64,000 bases of DNA from JBBDSU01 sp040904825 (GTDB taxonomy: Bacteria; Actinomycetota; Nitriliruptoria; Nitriliruptorales; Nitriliruptoraceae): the NCBI GenBank assembly GCA_040904825.1, contig JBBDSU010000060.1:1-64000 (forward strand), given 5' to 3'. Shown here piece by piece: positions 1 through 7,721 of this stretch (positions within the stretch are counted from its first letter, which is position 1; each line of letters opens with the position of its first letter). Both the position numbers and the translations under genes were made by a program. The notes beneath the pieces were generated by a model, which saw only the letters and a program-made list of their open reading frames with translations, ran no database searches and was not told the origin of the DNA.

Positions 1-53
1 CCTGCAACCAGCGGATTAAAAGTCCGATGCTCTGCCAGTTGAGCTAGCGGCCC
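1..53 (-). tRNA. tRNA-Lys (UUU), 3' part cut off by window edge
   Basis: Read on the minus strand from 53, the sequence gives an acceptor strand GGGCCGC, then TA, a D-arm GCTC..GAGC, and an anticodon loop CTTTTAA with anticodon TTT, which specifies lysine. The start of the variable loop and the T-stem (GCAGG) follow. The T-loop and 3' acceptor strand lie outside the window. The first anticodon-stem pair (T.C) is a mismatch and the other four pairs are Watson-Crick. The cloverleaf was assigned by eye. Confidence 0.9.
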
Positions 54-284
54 TCGCCTGGCACGCAACCACACGATCGGCGCGCAGGATAACCCGCAGG
101 TAACCATGCTGCCAATCTGCCCGCTTGGCGCCGGGGTCTTGGTTGGTTGTCGCGACAGGCTGCCTCGCTGCCGATGCGCGACGTGGTGGCGCCTGCAGGT
201 CTACCGTCGACGCTGACGAGGAGTCAGGTCATGCCCGATGGTGTTCGCGGGGTGGGGTGTCAACGGCCCCCAGGAGATGGAGTG

Positions 285-1301
285 GTGCCAGCGCTCCGAC
301 TGATCGACGTCGACGACGCCGGCAAGGCTCGTCGAGCCATTGAGTTCCTCGATCGGTGTGCGACAGACTGGTGGCCGGCTGGTTCACCCGAACCGCTGCC
401 CGCAGTCGACGAAGCCGAGGGTCGGCGGCTGTCAACGCTGATGGCTGGGAGCGCTGTTGGCGCTCAATGGAAGGCTTGGGTGGCCCTCGCCGACGGCGAC
501 GACCAGATCGCCGGGTATCTCGGAGCCCGCCGCTCCCCTGGACCGGACAGCAGTCTTGACGTGGAACTCGCTGTTGAGCGAACCGGTGACCGTTCCGGGC
601 GGGTAGTGACGGCGCTGCTCGGGCGACTTCGGTCCTGGCTCGGCGACGAAGCCGGCTCTGGGGCCGCCGCGGTCGGGATATGGGTTCGCCAGGTTGACGA
701 CGTGCTCGACAGCGTGATGCGCGATACGGGCGGGTTGGTCGACCGACATCTGGGGGTCATGGCATTGACCGTCGCAGCCTCGCCTGGCAACTGGGACGAT
801 CAAGCGACTGAGGATCCGGCATCGATCGTGATTCGTCCGAGCGACGATTCCGAGGATGACATTGCAGCCGTCGTCGCGGTGTTGGCGGCTGCCTATGACG
901 GCACCGCCGAAGCGGGCTGGGACCGCACACGGTTTGACCAGCACGCCGCAGCGGAATGGTTTGACCCGCGCGACCTCCTCGTAGCGGTTCGCATTGGCGA
1001 CAGGGATGGTGACCGGGGAGGTAATGGCCAGGTTGTCGGTGTCCACTGGACCAAGCGCCGGTCAGCGACGGTCGGTGAGGTCTACAACCTCGCCGTCGAT
1101 CCGGAGGTTGCCGGCCGGGGACTTGGCCGACGATTGCTGGCGGCGGGGATCGGCCGCCTGCAGCACCGAGGCTGCGACGCGGTGATGCTGTGGGTGGATC
1201 TGTCCAACCGGCCGGCGGTGCGTCTCTACGAGGATGCGGGATTCATTCTGGTCGCCACCGACGTGCGCTATGTCCTGCCTCATGCCGGAACCGCCAGGTA
1301 A
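285..1301 (+). CDS. mshD: Mycothiol synthase-like tandem GNAT acetyltransferase (MshD)
   Basis: MshD acetylates the cysteinyl amine of Cys-GlcN-Ins with acetyl-CoA, the last step of mycothiol synthesis. The protein (about 338 aa) has two GNAT halves. The C-terminal half carries the family signature: GVHWTK, then GEVYNLAVDP, the acetyl-CoA loop AGRGLGRRLL and LYEDAGF. The N-terminal half is degenerate, as is usual for MshD. I chose the GTG at 285 because AGGAGA at 272-277 lies 7 bases upstream. GTG 282 or ATG 228 are possible, and the open frame extends to 147. It converges with the glnR-like gene, leaving 26 bp between stops. The same glnR/mshD neighbourhood exists in M. tuberculosis (Rv0818/Rv0819). 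The family call is firm, the exact start less so. Confidence 0.9.
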   Translation: MPALRLIDVDDAGKARRAIEFLDRCATDWWPAGSPEPLPAVDEAEGRRLSTLMAGSAVGAQWKAWVALADGDDQIAGYLGARRSPGPDSSLDVELAVERTGDRSGRVVTALLGRLRSWLGDEAGSGAAAVGIWVRQVDDVLDSVMRDTGGLVDRHLGVMALTVAASPGNWDDQATEDPASIVIRPSDDSEDDIAAVVAVLAAAYDGTAEAGWDRTRFDQHAAAEWFDPRDLLVAVRIGDRDGDRGGNGQVVGVHWTKRRSATVGEVYNLAVDPEVAGRGLGRRLLAAGIGRLQHRGCDAVMLWVDLSNRPAVRLYEDAGFILVATDVRYVLPHAGTAR

Positions 1302-1327
1302 TGGCAACCCCCGCAAAGCACGGGATG

Positions 1328-2014
1328 TCAGGCGTCTTCCGGGCCACGACGCACGCGCTGGCCTGGTGGGACGAGCTTGTAGCCCACACCGCGGACGGTG
1401 ACGATCATCTGCTCGTATTCGGGACCCAGCTTGGCGCGCAGGCGGCGGACATGGACGTCGACGGTGCGTGAGCCGCCGAAGTAGTCGTATCCCCACACGT
1501 CGTGGAGCAGTACTTCGCGGGTGAACACCCGGTTAGGGGCATTGGCCAACGTCTTGAGCAGCTCAAATTCCTTGTAGGTCAGGTCGAGTGGCTGCCCCCG
1601 CAGCCTGACCTGGTAGCTGTCTTCGTCGACAACGAGATCTCCCACATTGGCAGCATGGTGGGGCCGGAGCATCGCGGCGCGGTCGCGCGTCAGTCGCAGG
1701 CGGGTTTCTATTTCTGCTGGCGATGCGTGAGGGAGCAGCCAGTCGTCGAAACCCCACGTTGCTTTGAGTGCGGCGAGCCCGCCTTCGGACATCACCACGA
1801 TGACGGGCACCTCGCGTGGGCCAAGTGCGACGGCTCTGGTGAGCGTGGAGGCTTGTTGCAGGTCGCCGGTCGCGTCGATGATGGCGAGCTCGCATCCGGT
1901 GCCGACGGCAGCCGGATCCATGGGAGTGTCTTGAATGGTGTGATCGAGGTACTCGAGGGCCGGCAGCAGCGATTTGCCGCCGCCTGGCCGATCGGTGAAC
2001 ACCAGCAGGTGCAC
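1328..2014 (-). CDS. glnR: Orphan OmpR-family response regulator, GlnR-like
   Basis: A 228-aa protein with an atypical receiver domain (about 1-110) and a C-terminal winged helix (about 125-222) containing RTVDVHVRRLRAKLG. The receiver keeps the Asp in AIIDATGD but otherwise has a poor phosphorylation pocket. The stretch EGGLAA....WG.DD closely resembles Streptomyces GlnR, the global activator/repressor of nitrogen assimilation genes, which works without a cognate kinase. No histidine kinase lies nearby. The start is GTG at 2014, with GAGG about 7 bases upstream on the minus strand. Convergent with mshD. The function is inferred from similarity and synteny, and PhoB/MtrA-like alternatives are less likely because no kinase is adjacent. 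Confidence 0.82.
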   Translation of the reverse strand: MHLLVFTDRPGGGKSLLPALEYLDHTIQDTPMDPAAVGTGCELAIIDATGDLQQASTLTRAVALGPREVPVIVVMSEGGLAALKATWGFDDWLLPHASPAEIETRLRLTRDRAAMLRPHHAANVGDLVVDEDSYQVRLRGQPLDLTYKEFELLKTLANAPNRVFTREVLLHDVWGYDYFGGSRTVDVHVRRLRAKLGPEYEQMIVTVRGVGYKLVPPGQRVRRGPEDA

Positions 2015-2220
2015 GCGCTACCTCGTCGTCACGGGTCGGACCCTCGGCCGCCGTTCGCGGGTTCGCGTGGCGTCGTGATCTCAAGGATGCCAGATCCGGC
2101 GCGAATGTGCGGACAGGGTTTGCACTGTTTACACTGCTGAGCGCCGCACCGTGTGCTCGTCACCGCGACGATGCACCTCGGTCACTCGACGGTGTCTCGT
2201 TGAAGCGCACGACATCGCCG

Positions 2221-2232
2221 TCGTGATCACGA
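2221..2232. promoter_or_regulatory. 12-bp perfect palindrome upstream of the HTH-TusA gene
   Basis: TCGTGATCACGA is a perfect 12-bp palindrome ending 42 bp before the ATG at 2275, in the 260-bp intergenic region between the divergently read glnR-like and HTH-TusA genes. Position and symmetry fit an operator, perhaps for the adjacent winged-helix protein. No binding data exist, and a palindrome this short could arise by chance. Confidence 0.3.
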
Positions 2233-2274
2233 TCGCACGCTTTAGGCGTACGTCCAAGGTGGACAACCAATCCC

Positions 2275-3291
2275 ATGGCAACTGCCACGCTCGCGCCCGT
2301 AAGTCGACTGCCTGCGCCAGATCCGGCGGAGGCAGCGGTTGAGCGCGCGCTGGGGGTGCCAACGCGTGCTGGCATCTACCACCGGCTGCGCACACACGGC
2401 GAACCGCTGACCGCACGCGACGTCGCCGAGATGTTTGGATTGCATCCCAACGTGGCGCGCAACCACCTCGACTTGCTTGCCGAGGTTGGCCTGGTGGTCA
2501 CCGGCCGGCGCAAGCACCCCGGTGGCGGCCGTCCCGCCAAGGTGTACGTGGCGCGGGAAGAAGCGCACGGCACCAACCCCGCCCGAGTTCCACCAGGAAG
2601 CCAGCTCGCTGTTCACACGGTCGTCCAGTTGATTGCTGGTCTGACCGAACACCTTGACAAGCTGGCGATCCTTGCCGAAGAGCAGGGCCGCAAGCTTGTG
2701 GCTGCAGCGGGCGGGCGTGCCGACACGCGGGACTTCGAAGCTGCGGCGGTTATTGCCGTTGAAGCACTCAGGGTTGCGTTCCCCGAGGCACGGATTGAGG
2801 AAGTCAGCGACGACGCGGTCGTGGTCGAAGGGCTCGAAGTTGGCCTGCGCCTGGTGGGTGAGGTCGATGGTGCGGTCGGTGATGCCCTGGCTGTCGGATT
2901 CCTCCGGGGAGCGCTGACGGCCGCCGGTGCACCCGCGCGGGTGCATGCGTCATCGGGAGTGGTGCGTGCGGAACTCGACGAAGCAGGCATCGGCGCCATT
3001 CCGAGCCCGGTGGTCACCATCGATTCGCGCCGGGATGACTACCAGCGTGGCGTTGCACGGGCGATGACGGCGATCGAGCCACTGCGCCCTGGCGATCATC
3101 TCGAAGTGTTGACCGCCAAGCCTGGGGCGCCGGCGGCGTACGCGCGCTGGGCTGACCGTTCAGGCCATGAGGTTGTCGACGTCGCGCGCATTCGTGATGA
3201 GCGTGGGCGCACCGCTGTGCGCATCCTGTTGCGCAAGGCAACGGGAAAGATCTTCATCGAGGCTGACACCTCGACGTCTCGGGGGGCCTGA
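2275..3291 (+). CDS. Winged-helix regulator fused to a cysteine-less TusA-like domain
   Basis: A 338-aa protein. Residues about 25-90 form an ArsR/DeoR/SufR-type winged helix (LTARDVAEMFGLHPNVARNH, then a GGGRPAKVY wing). A middle region of about 150 residues resembles the ligand-binding part of such regulators. The C-terminus (about 255-325: LRPGDHLEVL, then WADRSGHEVV) matches the TusA fold. The TusA signature Cys-Pro is replaced by DDYQ, and the whole protein has no cysteine, so sulfur transfer by this domain is impossible by the known mechanism. The gene is 2 bp from a DUF4395 gene and just before a thioredoxin-like gene, which suggests regulation of sulfur or redox metabolism. That role is inference. 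Confidence 0.75.
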   Translation: MATATLAPVSRLPAPDPAEAAVERALGVPTRAGIYHRLRTHGEPLTARDVAEMFGLHPNVARNHLDLLAEVGLVVTGRRKHPGGGRPAKVYVAREEAHGTNPARVPPGSQLAVHTVVQLIAGLTEHLDKLAILAEEQGRKLVAAAGGRADTRDFEAAAVIAVEALRVAFPEARIEEVSDDAVVVEGLEVGLRLVGEVDGAVGDALAVGFLRGALTAAGAPARVHASSGVVRAELDEAGIGAIPSPVVTIDSRRDDYQRGVARAMTAIEPLRPGDHLEVLTAKPGAPAAYARWADRSGHEVVDVARIRDERGRTAVRILLRKATGKIFIEADTSTSRGA

Positions 3292-3293
3292 CC

Positions 3294-3755
3294 ATGCCTG
3301 AATTGGCGACTGACGCGCAGGGCCGCCTGCTCATCGACGTTCGTGGACCGAGGTTCGGTGCGGCGATCACCAGCTTGGTGCTGGCTGTCGCGCTCGTGGT
3401 GCAGGGCCCGGTGGGTATCGGACTGGTGACCTGGCAGTGGTTCGTGTTTGCGGTGTCGAGTCTTGCTGGGCTTCGGTGGTCGATCTACGGCAACGTGTTC
3501 CGTTGGTTGAAGCGTCGTATGCAACTCGGTGCTCCGCCGGCAACTGAATTGGAAGGGCCGCCTCGGTTCGCTCAGATCTGCGGGTTTGCGGTGTTGACCG
3601 TGGGGCTTGTGCTGTTTTTCACCGGAGCGACGGCAGCCGGATGGGTTGCTGTCGGGGCAGTACTGGCACTGTCGGCGCTGTTGACGTTCACCGGAATTTG
3701 CGTCGGTTGCGAGCTGTACGTCATCGGCCGGCGTCTGCTGGCACGGAGAGGTTGA
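3294..3755 (+). CDS. DUF4395 membrane protein
   Basis: A 153-aa protein of the DUF4395 family, recognised by DxRGPRFGAAITS near the N-terminus, EGPPRFAQ in the middle and CVGCELY near the C-terminus. About three hydrophobic helices (roughly 22-45, 88-108 and 112-132) place it in the cytoplasmic membrane. The paired cysteines CVGC near the last helix are typical of the family and suggest thiol-redox chemistry. DUF4395 genes are often found beside thioredoxins and sulfurtransferases. Here the thioredoxin-like gene starts 2 bp after this stop and the HTH-TusA gene ends 2 bp before this start, so the three look like one operon. The molecular function is unknown. Confidence 0.8.
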   Translation: MPELATDAQGRLLIDVRGPRFGAAITSLVLAVALVVQGPVGIGLVTWQWFVFAVSSLAGLRWSIYGNVFRWLKRRMQLGAPPATELEGPPRFAQICGFAVLTVGLVLFFTGATAAGWVAVGAVLALSALLTFTGICVGCELYVIGRRLLARRG

Positions 3756-3757
3756 TC

Positions 3758-4201
3758 ATGGATCCGATCGTGTTCCGCCTCATCATCGTGGTCGCCATCG
3801 TTGGCGCTGCGATCGCGTTCGGCCGTTGGTGGAGTGCACGCGACGGCCGGCTGACCGCGTCATCGTCCGCCGACGCGGTGCATGGCCGTCACCTTGAGGC
3901 GGTTGGACTTGACTTGACGCGCTCACACGCCGGGGCGGTCCTGATCGGTTCCCCGACATGCGCACCATGTGAGACGGCCAAGGGTGTCCTCGGGGATTTC
4001 GCCCGTGAGAGGGAGGGCTTCTCCTGGGTGTACGCCGACGCCGCCGACCACCTGGCGTTGACCGAAGAGCACCGGATTCTGCGGGTCCCTACCCTGCTGG
4101 TGCTCGCGCCCGACGGTCGAATTGTCGCTCGCTCCAGTGGCGTTCCCAACGTTGAGGATCTGCGCCGGACGATCGACGATCACCTGGGTCTTGCTGCCTG
4201 A
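3758..4201 (+). CDS. Membrane-anchored thioredoxin-like protein
   Basis: A 147-aa protein with an N-terminal membrane anchor (about 5-24) and a thioredoxin fold. The active site is Cys68-Ala-Pro-Cys71 in GSPTCAPC, and the cis-proline is in RVPTLLV. It resembles the ThiX-type thioredoxins near glnR/mshD in M. tuberculosis (Rv0816c). The start is ATG 3758 (GGAGAG upstream at 3745-3750). An upstream in-frame extension to 3641 would overlap DUF4395 and is rejected. It probably passes electrons to or from the DUF4395 protein. The N-terminus has few positive residues before the helix, so I cannot decide which side of the membrane the domain faces. Confidence 0.82.
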   Translation: MDPIVFRLIIVVAIVGAAIAFGRWWSARDGRLTASSSADAVHGRHLEAVGLDLTRSHAGAVLIGSPTCAPCETAKGVLGDFAREREGFSWVYADAADHLALTEEHRILRVPTLLVLAPDGRIVARSSGVPNVEDLRRTIDDHLGLAA

Positions 4202-4251
4202 CGGCCGTGGAGTGCGACACACTGCATCACCGTCGGCCCACCGGAGTAGTC

Positions 4252-5199
4252 GTGCCCGTCAACTATGAGTCATCGACGAGTGTCGACGAACTCGTCGTCG
4301 TGTCGTCACCAGTGCGTCGTGTCGATGTGACCGGTGATGATCGCCAGCGCTATCTGGAAGATGTCACGACCCAGCACGTGGTCGACGCACCGATCGGGTC
4401 GATTCGTGGGGCGCTGCATCTCGACCCCCACGGGGCTCCGCTTGGCATGTTCGACCTTGTGACGCTGGGCGATCGCCTCGCCCTGCTCGCGCCCAATGAT
4501 GAGCTTGCCACCTGGATCGTCGAGACCTTGGGCGGCAGGACCTTTCTGCTGGATGCGCGGTTTGAACTCGTTGATGACAGTGCGCTGGCGGTCAGAGGCC
4601 ACCGGGCTGGGGAGGTCTTGGCGGCCGCGGGACTCGGGCATGTCGAGGGGCGCTGCCGCCTCGCTGATGGCGTGCTGATCGTGGACCGGCCGTCGGGGGT
4701 TGACCTCATCGCGCCGGAGGCGACGTTGTCCGCCATCTCTGAGGAGCTAGTCGCCCACGGCGCCCGGGTAGGTGACAGCGGCGATCTCGAACGCTGGCGG
4801 ATCCGAGCGGCACTGCCCGCCTGGGCCAGCGAGGTGCGTCATCCGCATCTGCCCGAAGAGGCTGGCGTCCTTGCGACCCACGTTCATCTGGCGAAAGGGT
4901 GCTATCCCGGCCAGGAAGCGGTTGCGCGCATGTGGATGCTCGGGCGGCCACGTCGCCGCCTCCTCCAGCTTGCAGTTGCCGAGCGGGAGACGCCACCATC
5001 AGAAGCCCTGGCGGTTGAGATCACCAGCTGTGATCCGGAAGGTGAGATGGCGCTGGGCTATGGGCCCGCTGCCGTTGAGCCCGGCGTCCTGGTTGAGGGC
5101 GGTGGGACGAGGTGGAAAGTCGTGCAGGTCGTAGGCGACGAGAGCCCGCCTGGGCACGACCCGGCAGTCACGCGTCGTCGCGACCGTCCGCGCCGTTGA
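4252..5199 (+). CDS. ygfZ: YgfZ/GcvT-like folate-binding protein
   Basis: A 315-aa protein of the CAF17/YgfZ family, which binds tetrahydrofolate through a GcvT-like fold and helps assemble or repair Fe-S clusters. The family signature KGCYPGQEAVARM is present near residue 220, including the conserved cysteine. GTG 4252 was chosen because GGAG at 4243-4246 sits 5 bases upstream. The in-frame GTG at 4207, 5 bp after the thioredoxin-like stop, is the alternative. The 3' end overlaps the convergent peroxiredoxin gene by 32 bp. A Fe-S maintenance role fits a genome with two complex I loci and a Rieske complex. Confidence 0.88.
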   Translation: MPVNYESSTSVDELVVVSSPVRRVDVTGDDRQRYLEDVTTQHVVDAPIGSIRGALHLDPHGAPLGMFDLVTLGDRLALLAPNDELATWIVETLGGRTFLLDARFELVDDSALAVRGHRAGEVLAAAGLGHVEGRCRLADGVLIVDRPSGVDLIAPEATLSAISEELVAHGARVGDSGDLERWRIRAALPAWASEVRHPHLPEEAGVLATHVHLAKGCYPGQEAVARMWMLGRPRRRLLQLAVAERETPPSEALAVEITSCDPEGEMALGYGPAAVEPGVLVEGGGTRWKVVQVVGDESPPGHDPAVTRRRDRPRR

Positions 5200-5659
5200 C
5201 CAGTTCGCTGATCGCGGCCAGCACGTCGTCAGCATGCTCCTTGGGCTTGACCTTCGGCCACACCTGAGCCACGGCGCCATCGGGTCCGACAAGAAACGTC
5301 GATCGAATGACGCCGTCGAACGTCTTGCCGTACATCTTGCGTTCGCCCCACGCGCCGTAGGCGGAGATCGCTTGCCGATCGGGATCGGCAAGCAGCGTGT
5401 GAGGCAGGTCGTACTTGTCAGCGAACTTGACCAGCGCGTCCACCTCGTCGGGTGAAATGCCCAGGACTTTGGCGCCAGCACGTTCGAATTCCGCCCATTG
5501 ATCACGGATATCGCACGCCTGGGTCGTGCAACCCGGCGTGTCGGCTTTCGGGTAGAAATAGACGACGACGGGCGCGCCTGCCAGATTCGACAAGGTCACG
5601 TCCTCGCCATGCTGGTTGGACAGGGTGAAGTCTGGTGCTGGGCTGCCAGCCTGGATCAT
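5168..5659 (-). CDS. bcp: Peroxiredoxin, Bcp/PrxQ type
   Basis: A thiol peroxidase of 163 aa. Peroxidatic Cys44 lies in KADTPGCTTQAC and the resolving Cys49 is five residues later, as in atypical 2-Cys Bcp/PrxQ proteins. It reduces hydrogen peroxide and alkyl hydroperoxides with thioredoxin as partner. I start at ATG 5659 (minus strand), which begins MIQAGSPAPDFTL like other family members and has GAGG 6 bases upstream. The frame stays open to 5743, but that extension is not family-like. It is convergent with ygfZ and overlaps its 3' end by 32 bp. Confidence 0.92.
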   Translation of the reverse strand: MIQAGSPAPDFTLSNQHGEDVTLSNLAGAPVVVYFYPKADTPGCTTQACDIRDQWAEFERAGAKVLGISPDEVDALVKFADKYDLPHTLLADPDRQAISAYGAWGERKMYGKTFDGVIRSTFLVGPDGAVAQVWPKVKPKEHADDVLAAISELVNGADGRDDA

Positions 5660-5784
5660 GAGCTGCCTCGCTGGTTCGGTGGATGAGTTGACGAATAGCC
5701 GAGAACCGCTGGCCGAGCCTGGTTCATCAGGACGTTGTGTCAACGGTTCGACGCGGTGGCGACCGCGGATGGTGTGGTCGTCAG

Positions 5785-5812
5785 CCTACGTTGGTCGTCC
5801 TACGTTGGCCGT
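5785..5812. repeat. Tandem 14-bp duplication upstream of ppa
   Basis: CCTACGTTGGTCGT is followed directly by CCTACGTTGGCCGT (one mismatch). Each copy contains TACGTT, which fits the -10 pattern TANNNT. The repeat ends 45 bp before the ppa start codon. It may be a duplicated promoter or operator element. I see no convincing -35 hexamer. Confidence 0.5.
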
Positions 5813-5857
5813 GGTGGCTGCAGGCATCGTGTCAACGTCGCGAAAGGCTGGATCGCC

Positions 5858-6531
5858 ATGGACAAGGACATCATCGAGGTGTTCATCGAAGTCCCGATGG
5901 GGTCGCGCAACAAGTATGAGTGGGATTTTGACCGGCAGACGTTCGTTCTCGATCGGATGCTGTTTACCTCGGTCAGATACCCAGGTGACTACGGCTTCAT
6001 TCCTGACACCTTGGCGTTGGACGGCGATCACCTCGATGCGCTGGTGATTCTGGGTGAACCGACGTTTCCTGGATGTACGGTCCGCGCTCGCGTGTTGGGC
6101 ATGCTCGACATGAGTGACGACAAGGGTCCTGATGAGAAGATTCTGACGGTCGCTGATCATGATCCGCGCTGGCGTGACNNNNNNNNNNNNNNNNNNNNNN
6201 NNNNNNNNNNNNNNNNNNNNNNNNNNNNNNNNNNNNNNNNNNNNNNNNNNNNNNNNNNNNNNNNNNNNNNNNNNNNNNGGGTCCTGATGAGAAGATTCTG
6301 ACGGTCGCTGATCATGATCCGCGCTGGCGTGACTTGCGATCCTTGGACGCTGTGCCGCAGCACCTCCTGGATGAGGTCGCTCACTTCTTTGCTATCTACA
6401 AGGATCTCGAACAGAAGCTGGTCGAGGTGCGTGGCTGGCGTTCGCGCGCCGACGCGATGGACGTGATCGCTCAAGCCCGCGACAGGGCGCCTGAGCGGCC
6501 TTCCTCTCGTGAGATGCGATATCCCGGGTGA
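5858..6531 (+). CDS. ppa: Inorganic pyrophosphatase, family I (interrupted by assembly gap)
   Basis: Hydrolyses pyrophosphate to phosphate, pulling biosynthetic reactions forward. The N-terminal part (MDKDIIEVFIEVPMGSRNKY.., then YPGDYGFIPDT and DGDHLDALV with the metal-binding acidic residues) ends at 6178. The C-terminal part resumes after the gap with LRSLDAVPQHLLDEV..FF..YKDLE. As written, the N-gap plus the repeated flank breaks the frame (674 nt, not a multiple of 3). Removing the 100 Ns and one copy of the 55-bp repeat gives 519 nt, a 172-aa protein of normal family-I length. The gene is therefore intact in the organism. The start is ATG 5858. Confidence 0.93.
6124..6333. other. Assembly gap 1: 100 N flanked by identical 55-bp contig ends
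   Basis: Positions 6124-6178 and 6279-6333 are identical (55 bp, beginning gggtcctgatgagaag), with exactly 100 Ns at 6179-6278. Collapsing the two copies restores the ppa reading frame, so this is an unmerged overlap between contigs with a placeholder gap. It is not a biological repeat and no sequence appears to be missing. Confidence 0.95.
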
Positions 6532-6683
6532 GAGCATGGCACTCAAGGACGGGGTAGCGGGCCAGCGGGGCCATTACCATTCCCAGATCGGAACCAGTGG
6601 TGAAGTCGCACCCGATGGACGATGCCCGGCTGTGGGCTGTCGTCGCTCCGGGAACCGGGCTCCACCGCCCGACGGGAGATCCT

Positions 6684-7721
6684 GTGATCGAACTGCGTAC
6701 GCACGACAACATTCCTGCGACGGACTCCGACGTCGCATGGGAAGACCTGCTCGCTGACGATCCGTCTGCGACGGTGTTTCACAGTCCCCGATACCTGCGC
6801 CTGTGGCACGAGACGTTGGGTCAACGCTTCCCGATCCGGGTGCACACTTTCCATCAAGGTGACGAGTTGGTGGGGGTGATTGCCGACGCCAATGACCGTG
6901 CCGGTGGTCCGGTCAGGCCGCTGGAGCTGCGGCGGTTTCTTGGTGGCACCGAGGTCACCGACTACCTCGGACCGATTGCAAGGCCTGAGCATCGGGCTGA
7001 CGTCGCTGACGCGTACCTCCGGAATCTTGCGGCTGATGTTGACTGGGACGAATTCATCGCCGGTGGCTTGATCGACGACGCTGGCTGGGCCGATGAGATC
7101 CGTCGGTCGGCCGAGATGGTCGGCCTCGAGGTCTTGCACGAAGAAGTGGAAGCCGTCTGCCCGCGGGTAGACCTCACCGGTGGGCTGACTGCCTACCACA
7201 AGCGGCTTTCCGGCCGGGTGCGGCAAGAGATGCAACGCAAGCAACGAAAGCTGGCCCGAGACGTCGGCGAGCTGACGCTTATCGAAGTTGCCGCAGATGA
7301 CGTAGAAGCTGAGCTTGATCGGTTCTTTGAGCAGGCCCTCGCCAGTTTCCCTGAGAAGGCCAGCTTCTTCCGCCGTGACGAGATCCGTGCATGGTTTTCG
7401 GCGCTGGGCAGGGAGTTCGCAGGTGAACGCACCTTTCGCCTGCACCGGCTCGATGCCGGAGGCTTGCCTGCGGCGATGACCGTGTCGCTGGTCGGTCAGG
7501 GCGAATGGGGTCTGTACAACTCATCGTTCGATGTCGACATCGCCGCCTTCGCGCCCGGGCAAGTGCTGATCTGGATGCTCATCGAAGAGGCGTGCGACGA
7601 AGACATCGAAGTCTTCGACCTATTGCGCGGTGACGAGGCCTACAAGTACCGCTACGGAGCTGTTGACCGGAAGCTTGATCGACTCGTGATCGGCCGGCCT
7701 GACCAGGCGGACCTGGAATGA
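6684..7721 (+). CDS. GNAT-superfamily acyltransferase, FemAB/Acetyltransf_6-like
   Basis: A 345-aa protein with the two-half GNAT fold of FemAB/BioF2-like (Acetyltransf_6) proteins. Useful markers are VFHSPRYLRLWHETLG at the start, a central RLSGRVRQEMQRKQRKL basic helix, and the C-terminal half with PAAMTVSLVGQGEWGLYNSSFD followed by FDLLRGDEAYKYRYG. Such proteins transfer acyl or aminoacyl groups to cell-envelope sugars or peptidoglycan, or have no assigned substrate. I start at GTG 6684 because GGGAG (6674-6678) lies 5 bases upstream, though the frame is open from 6597. The stop overlaps the mshA start by 4 bp (ATGA), so the two genes are translationally coupled. The substrate is unknown. 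Confidence 0.75.
   Translation: MIELRTHDNIPATDSDVAWEDLLADDPSATVFHSPRYLRLWHETLGQRFPIRVHTFHQGDELVGVIADANDRAGGPVRPLELRRFLGGTEVTDYLGPIARPEHRADVADAYLRNLAADVDWDEFIAGGLIDDAGWADEIRRSAEMVGLEVLHEEVEAVCPRVDLTGGLTAYHKRLSGRVRQEMQRKQRKLARDVGELTLIEVAADDVEAELDRFFEQALASFPEKASFFRRDEIRAWFSALGREFAGERTFRLHRLDAGGLPAAMTVSLVGQGEWGLYNSSFDVDIAAFAPGQVLIWMLIEEACDEDIEVFDLLRGDEAYKYRYGAVDRKLDRLVIGRPDQADLE

Noticed and set aside
432..1046. Long antisense frames such as 432-1046 (-), 7724-9274 (-) and 21967-23103 (-)
   Set aside because: These are opposite to genes with clear family motifs, are rich in Arg/Ser/Pro/Gly, and have no homology-like motifs. They are by-products of high GC content.
2123..2136. CACTG-TTTA-CACTG direct repeat upstream of the glnR-like gene as a GlnR autoregulatory box
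   Set aside because: The GTNAC-N6-GAAAC pattern is not matched (spacing and bases differ), so I cannot support a GlnR site.
6124..6333. A true 55-bp direct repeat flanking a gap
   Set aside because: The copies are identical and the ppa frame is restored by merging them, so this is an assembly overlap, not biology.
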